Part shown: piece by piece, positions 5,172-8,133 of the stretch
Position numbering within the stretch: the stretch's first letter is position 1
How the letters are laid out: each line of letters opens with the position of its first letter
DNA from: an uncultured Lentisphaeria bacterium
GTDB taxonomy: Bacteria > Verrucomicrobiota > Lentisphaeria > Victivallales > Victivallaceae
DNA length: 8,133 nucleotides
NCBI GenBank assembly: GCA_949298665.1
Contig: CASFXO010000372.1
Coordinates: 1-8,133, forward strand
Reading direction: 5' to 3'
The notes under the pieces: model-generated
Databases searched by the model: none
What the model saw: only the letters and a program-made list of their open reading frames with translations
Told to the model about the DNA's origin: nothing
Position numbers and translations under genes: made by a program

Positions 5172-6650
5172 ATGCCGATGCCTCAGGATTTGCTCATTCC
5201 CCGCCCCCGGAAAATCGAACTGACCGGCGGCGTCATGCCGCTGACGACTCTGCACGCGGAAGCGCCGGAGCCGTTGGCGGCGGAAGCCCGCGCGGCGGAT
5301 GCACTCTTCCGACAGACGCGGTTTTTCGGAGAAGCGCTGCCCTGCCGGCTGCTGCTGGATGCCGAACTTCCCACCGAAGGATATGAACTGATCGTCGCCG
5401 CCGACGGCGTCCGGATCGTCGGGGGAGACTGTGCCGGGGTTTTTTACGGAATTCAGACGTTGCGCCAGCTGCTGGAAGGGGCGCGGAGCATGCGGCACGA
5501 CTCGCTTGCCGCGCTGCGGATCGTCGATGCGCCGGAATTTCACTGGCGGTCATGCATGCTGGATTCCGCCCGGCATTTTCAGAGTGCGGCGCAGGTCCGG
5601 GAGGTCATCGACGCGCTCGCCCGGTACAAGTTCAACCGTTTTCACTGGCATCTCGTGGACCACTTCAGCTGGCGCATCGGGTTCAGCCGCCATGCCGAGA
5701 TGCTGGAATCGTTTCCCGGGCACGCCCGCTCGTCCGGCTATTATACGCCGGAGGAAATCCGCGACATTCTCGCCTATGCCGCCGAACGTCATATCGAAGT
5801 CATTCCTGAACTGGAAATGCCGGGACACAGCAGCGGCGTTTTCGCGATTCATCCGGAGCTGGCCTGTCCCGACGGGACGCCGATCGACGTCACCCGCTGC
5901 GAATACTGCATCGGCAATCCCGCGTCACGGCGTTTCCTTGCCGAAATCATCGATGAAACCATGGAGCTGTTTCCGGGAATCCGGCATCTGCATCTCGGCG
6001 GTGACGAGGCGTCTCCGCGCCACTGGCGGCAGTGCCCCGTCTGCCGGAACGCCGTCCGCGATCTGGGATTGAACGACGAGCGCGACCTGGAGCATCACTT
6101 CATGACGGATCTGGCCCGCCGGGTGCTGGATCACGGGGTCCGGCCGATTCTGTGGTCGTCGCTGCGCGCCTACGATCCCCGGATCATCATGCAATGCTGG
6201 GGCGGGCGTCCGCTCGATCCGGAACTCAACCGCGGTTCGCTGGCGGGACGGCGCTCCATGGTGCGCTGCCAGACCGCCTGGATCGGCGCCGTCGCCGCCG
6301 CCCAGATGGAGCTGGCGCTGATGCGCGGCGCCGACCTGATCAATTCCCGGCACGACTATACGTATCTGGATTATCCGATGCGCCGGAGCGAGCCGCACAG
6401 TCCCTGGATGCCGGACCTGACGCTGGAGCGCGTCTATCAGTTCGACCCGCTCCCGGAGGAAACCTCGGCCGGACGCCGCCGCCAGGTGCTCGGGGCGGAA
6501 GCCTGCCTCTGGACGGAACTGGTGACGCCGGATCGGGTCATGGGAAAACTCTTTCCGCGGCTGCTGGCGTTCTCTGAAACGGTCTGGACGCCCGGGGATT
6601 TGCGGGACTGGGCCGATTTCCGTCGCCGGGCCCGCCATCATCGCCGTTGA
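5172..6650 (+). CDS. Family 20 glycoside hydrolase, beta-N-acetylhexosaminidase
   Basis: Predicted exo-enzyme releasing terminal beta-linked GlcNAc or GalNAc by substrate-assisted catalysis. The 492-residue product has an N-terminal GH20b-like alpha/beta domain (about 5-120, including YGIQTLRQLL) and a catalytic TIM barrel from about 124. Seen motifs are DSARH (131-135, with the sugar-binding Arg134), HWHLVDHFSWRI (158-169), PELEMPGH, the signature HLGGDE with the catalytic pair D278-E279, LDYP, ACLWTE and SETVWTP. The start at 5172 is chosen because GAAAGGA (about 5155-5161) is roughly 10 bases upstream; ATG at 5178 is too far. There is no signal peptide, so it is probably cytoplasmic and acts on imported oligosaccharides. 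Oddities: it ends in DFRRRARHHRR, shorter than many relatives, and it carries CxxC at 243-246 and 288-291 plus C232. It stands alone, between tRNA-Cys and a convergent PHP gene. Family call is firm; the natural substrate is unknown. Confidence 0.93.
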   Translation: MPMPQDLLIPRPRKIELTGGVMPLTTLHAEAPEPLAAEARAADALFRQTRFFGEALPCRLLLDAELPTEGYELIVAADGVRIVGGDCAGVFYGIQTLRQLLEGARSMRHDSLAALRIVDAPEFHWRSCMLDSARHFQSAAQVREVIDALARYKFNRFHWHLVDHFSWRIGFSRHAEMLESFPGHARSSGYYTPEEIRDILAYAAERHIEVIPELEMPGHSSGVFAIHPELACPDGTPIDVTRCEYCIGNPASRRFLAEIIDETMELFPGIRHLHLGGDEASPRHWRQCPVCRNAVRDLGLNDERDLEHHFMTDLARRVLDHGVRPILWSSLRAYDPRIIMQCWGGRPLDPELNRGSLAGRRSMVRCQTAWIGAVAAAQMELALMRGADLINSRHDYTYLDYPMRRSEPHSPWMPDLTLERVYQFDPLPEETSAGRRRQVLGAEACLWTELVTPDRVMGKLFPRLLAFSETVWTPGDLRDWADFRRRARHHRR

Positions 6651-6668
6651 CCGGCGGAAAGGGGGGCG

Positions 6669-6697
6669 GCGGACCGCATTTTCTAAATGCGGTCCGC
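6669..6697. terminator. Hairpin between convergent genes, possible bidirectional terminator
   Basis: GCGGACCGCATTT (6669-6681) and AAATGCGGTCCGC (6685-6697) form a perfect 13-bp stem with a 3-base loop (TCT). It sits between the GH20 stop (6650) and the PHP gene stop (6704). Symmetry and placement suit a shared transcript end. Neither side has a proper T-run (minus side CGCCCCCCTTTCC), so it may protect 3' ends or work with Rho rather than be a canonical intrinsic terminator. Confidence 0.6.
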
Positions 6698-6703
6698 GAG
6701 GCT

Positions 6704-7594
6704 TCAGTGGCCGAGTCGCTCCTCGATTTCGTCGAGCCACGCGGCGGCGCCGCAGTGCCGGGCGAAATGGCATTCCAGACCGACGTTGAGCCGGTAGTGT
6801 TCGGGGGAGGAGTGGCAGTCCGAACCGGCGGACCGCAGCAGACCGTGGCGCTGGGCGTAGGCGCTGTAGCATTCGGTCAGTTCCGGCGGAATCATGGTGT
6901 GTGCGCATTCGATGCCGTCGAAGCCGAGCTCCTCCCGCAGCCGGTCCATGCGGCGCCGGTCGTCATGCAGAAAATAATGCAGCGGATGGGCGATGAACAC
7001 CAGGCCGCCGCAGCGCCGGACGACCGGCAGCACCTCTTCCGCGGGAGGATAGAGGGGGAATTCCGCCTCCGCCGTGATCTTCCGCCAGAACGCGGCTTCC
7101 TCTCCCGGGCGGAGCCAGCCCAGCCGGAGGAATTCCGCCATCTGAATGAGCCAGTTGACGTGGGTGACGCCCTGCCGGGCGATCGCCGCTTCCGGGCGGT
7201 AGCGGCGGAGCAGTTCCAGCCGCTCGGCGCGGCCGTAGGGGAAGCCCGCGCGGATCATGGCCCGGGAAGTGGCCTCTCCGAAGGCGCATTGCCAGCGGCG
7301 GTACCGGTCGAAAATCGCTTCCAGTTCCGGCGGCGTTGCCGGCGGCAGTCCCAGGCAGACCAGATCCACCGGGCCGATGGTGGTGTGGCAGGTCAGCTCC
7401 GCACCGGGAATGAAGCGCACCGACGGATGCCGTTCCGCTGCGGCCAGCACGTCGGACAGGGAGTCCATGGTGTGGTGATCGGTGATCGCAATGGTGCGTG
7501 TTTCCCGTTCTTCGGCCAGCCGGAAATAATATTCCACCGGCGCATTGGCATCGTAACTCCAGTGTGAATGCAAATGCAGGTCGAACTCCGCCAT
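6704..7594 (-). CDS. PHP-domain metal-dependent phosphoesterase
   Basis: A 296-residue protein of the PHP superfamily, whose members hydrolyse phosphoester bonds with two or three bound metals. The metal ligands are in family order: H7-L-H9 (DLHLHSH), D15, D39-H40 (ITDHHT), E66 (PGAEL), H70, H203 (IAHP) and D259-x-H261 (GSDCH). A mid-protein insert of about 120 residues lies between E66 and H203, as in TrpH/RNase AM-like (YciV) proteins. Those are single-domain nucleotide or RNA phosphatases, but the substrate here cannot be read from sequence. The start is ATG at 7594-7592, preceded on the minus strand by AAGGAG with an 8-base spacer. An upstream extension of the frame to 7738 overlaps the MATE gene and lacks family similarity, so it is rejected. 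No signal peptide, so cytoplasmic. It lies 88 bases downstream of the MATE gene on the same strand and probably shares its transcript. Confidence 0.9.
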   Translation of the reverse strand: MAEFDLHLHSHWSYDANAPVEYYFRLAEERETRTIAITDHHTMDSLSDVLAAAERHPSVRFIPGAELTCHTTIGPVDLVCLGLPPATPPELEAIFDRYRRWQCAFGEATSRAMIRAGFPYGRAERLELLRRYRPEAAIARQGVTHVNWLIQMAEFLRLGWLRPGEEAAFWRKITAEAEFPLYPPAEEVLPVVRRCGGLVFIAHPLHYFLHDDRRRMDRLREELGFDGIECAHTMIPPELTECYSAYAQRHGLLRSAGSDCHSSPEHYRLNVGLECHFARHCGAAAWLDEIEERLGH

Positions 7595-7682
7595 CGTCCC
7601 TTCTCCTTGCCGTTGGCCGTTGCGGCGGCGCCGGAGCGGAAACGCCGTTCCCGCCGTCCCGCCGTCCGCAACCGCCGAAGTT

Positions 7683-8133
7683 TCAAAGCACGATCGATTC
7701 CTCGACGTCCACCGCCACCGTGGAAACCTTGCGCTCAATCAGCCGGATCTTCCGCCAGCGGTTGGAGCGGAAACGCCAGAGCACCAGTCCCCCTTCCAGA
7801 AACGCGTATGCCACGAGAAACGCCCAGACCGTCACCACCGACGCGCCAATGACATGAATCAGGAAGAATACTCCCGGCACCATCACCAGATAGGCGCAGC
7901 CGCTGGTGATCAGCAGCACCGAGGCGGTGTCTCCCGCGCCCCGCAGCGCGCCGACGAAAATGTATTTGAGCGTGTCGGCGAAGTTGAAGAAGACCGCGCA
8001 CACCAGCAGCCACCGGGTGGTGTCGATCACTTCCGCGAAGTCCCCGCCGCCGGCGTCGCTCGGTGCGAAAAGATTGGCCAGCGCGGTCGGGAAAAACAAA
8101 TAGACGACCCCTCCCAGCCCCATGTACAGCAAT
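7683..8133 (-). CDS. MATE-family multidrug/Na+ efflux transporter (C-terminal part)
   Basis: The last 149 codons of a minus-strand gene whose start lies beyond the right edge; the stop is TGA at 7685-7683. The fragment covers the end of the second six-helix bundle. It holds hydrophobic segments around LLYMGLGGVVYLFF, then RWLLVCAVFFNFADTLKYIF, then the conserved GALRGAGDT loop typical of MATE/NorM/DinF proteins. SVLLITSGCAYLVMVPGVFFL and ASVVTVWAFLVAYAFLEGGLVLW follow. A basic cytoplasmic tail (RFRSNRWRKIRLIERK) ends the protein. MATE proteins sit in the inner membrane and export cationic or flavin-type compounds in exchange for Na+ or H+; the substrate here is unknown. The apparent TTG at 8132-8130 is not a real start, since the fragment lacks the first helices. 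The PHP gene follows 88 bases downstream. Confidence 0.88.
   Translation of the reverse strand, partial: LLYMGLGGVVYLFFPTALANLFAPSDAGGGDFAEVIDTTRWLLVCAVFFNFADTLKYIFVGALRGAGDTASVLLITSGCAYLVMVPGVFFLIHVIGASVVTVWAFLVAYAFLEGGLVLWRFRSNRWRKIRLIERKVSTVAVDVEESIVL

Noticed and set aside
4722..5543. Minus-strand open frame of 273 codons spanning the tRNA and the GH20 start
   Set aside because: It runs through the tRNA-Cys gene, a terminator and the beginning of a confident GH20 gene, and has no recognisable domain.
5925..6908. Minus-strand open frame of 327 codons
   Set aside because: It crosses the convergent hairpin and overlaps both the GH20 gene and the end of the PHP gene; its translation is Arg/Pro-rich without motifs.
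6647..7567. Plus-strand open frame of 306 codons
   Set aside because: It is antisense to the PHP gene, whose full metal-ligand set is seen on the minus strand.
7595..7738. N-terminal extension of the PHP protein to a start at 7738
   Set aside because: The extra 48 residues overlap the MATE coding region, are Arg-rich and precede the conserved DLHLHSH start; AAGGAG supports the ATG at 7594.
1..8133. CRISPR array, transposon, phage, toxin-antitoxin or other defence system
   Set aside because: No regularly spaced repeats, terminal inverted repeats, transposase, integrase or defence-type domains were seen on either strand.

Overview
GC-rich, gene-dense bacterial DNA. Two features suggest a saprophytic, polysaccharide-degrading Gram-negative bacterium: a 1158-residue secreted heparinase II/III-type lyase and a family 20 beta-N-acetylhexosaminidase. 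The style (very GC-rich coding, large secreted multidomain lyase, strong AGGAGG-type ribosome sites) would fit the PVC group, for example a Lentisphaerota/Victivallis-like organism. That placement is inference from gene content only; no rRNA or other marker is present.

Layout. (1) 2-949, minus strand: the first 316 codons of a polytopic membrane protein with a signal peptide and a GT-C-like loop motif; it runs off the left edge. (2) 950-1175: a divergent intergenic region with candidate promoters for both flanking genes. (3) 1176-4652, plus: the secreted lyase, with an N-terminal carbohydrate-binding-like domain, an alpha/alpha toroid plus beta-sandwich lyase core with a complete-looking active site, a copper-amine-oxidase-N-like 'stalk' domain and a C-terminal discoidin-like domain. 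A strong intrinsic terminator follows at 4749-4786. (4) 4897-4970, minus: tRNA-Cys(GCA) with encoded CCA. (5) 4971-5171: a second divergent region, with repeats, a large hairpin and a palindrome at the predicted start of transcription. (6) 5172-6650, plus: the GH20 enzyme, without signal peptide. (7) 6669-6697: a perfect 13-bp hairpin between convergent genes. (8) 6704-7594, minus: a PHP-domain metal-dependent phosphoesterase, downstream of (9) 7683-8133, minus: the C-terminal 149 codons of a MATE-family transporter.

How the genes fit together. The lyase would cleave a uronic-acid-containing polysaccharide outside the cytoplasm. The GH20 enzyme could remove terminal N-acetylhexosamine from imported oligosaccharides in the cytoplasm, which is compatible with glycosaminoglycan use. 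The two genes are separate transcription units, but their upstream regions share an 8-base word (CGGTTGCA), which hints weakly at a common regulator. No unsaturated-uronyl hydrolase, sulfatase, sugar transporter or regulator is visible here, so the pathway is not demonstrated. The MATE/PHP pair looks like ordinary housekeeping or accessory content.

I see no CRISPR array, transposon, phage gene, defence system or clearly new system. The points most worth following are the lyase's domain architecture, the shared promoter word, the repeat/hairpin block before the GH20 gene, and the paired CxxC motifs in the GH20 enzyme.
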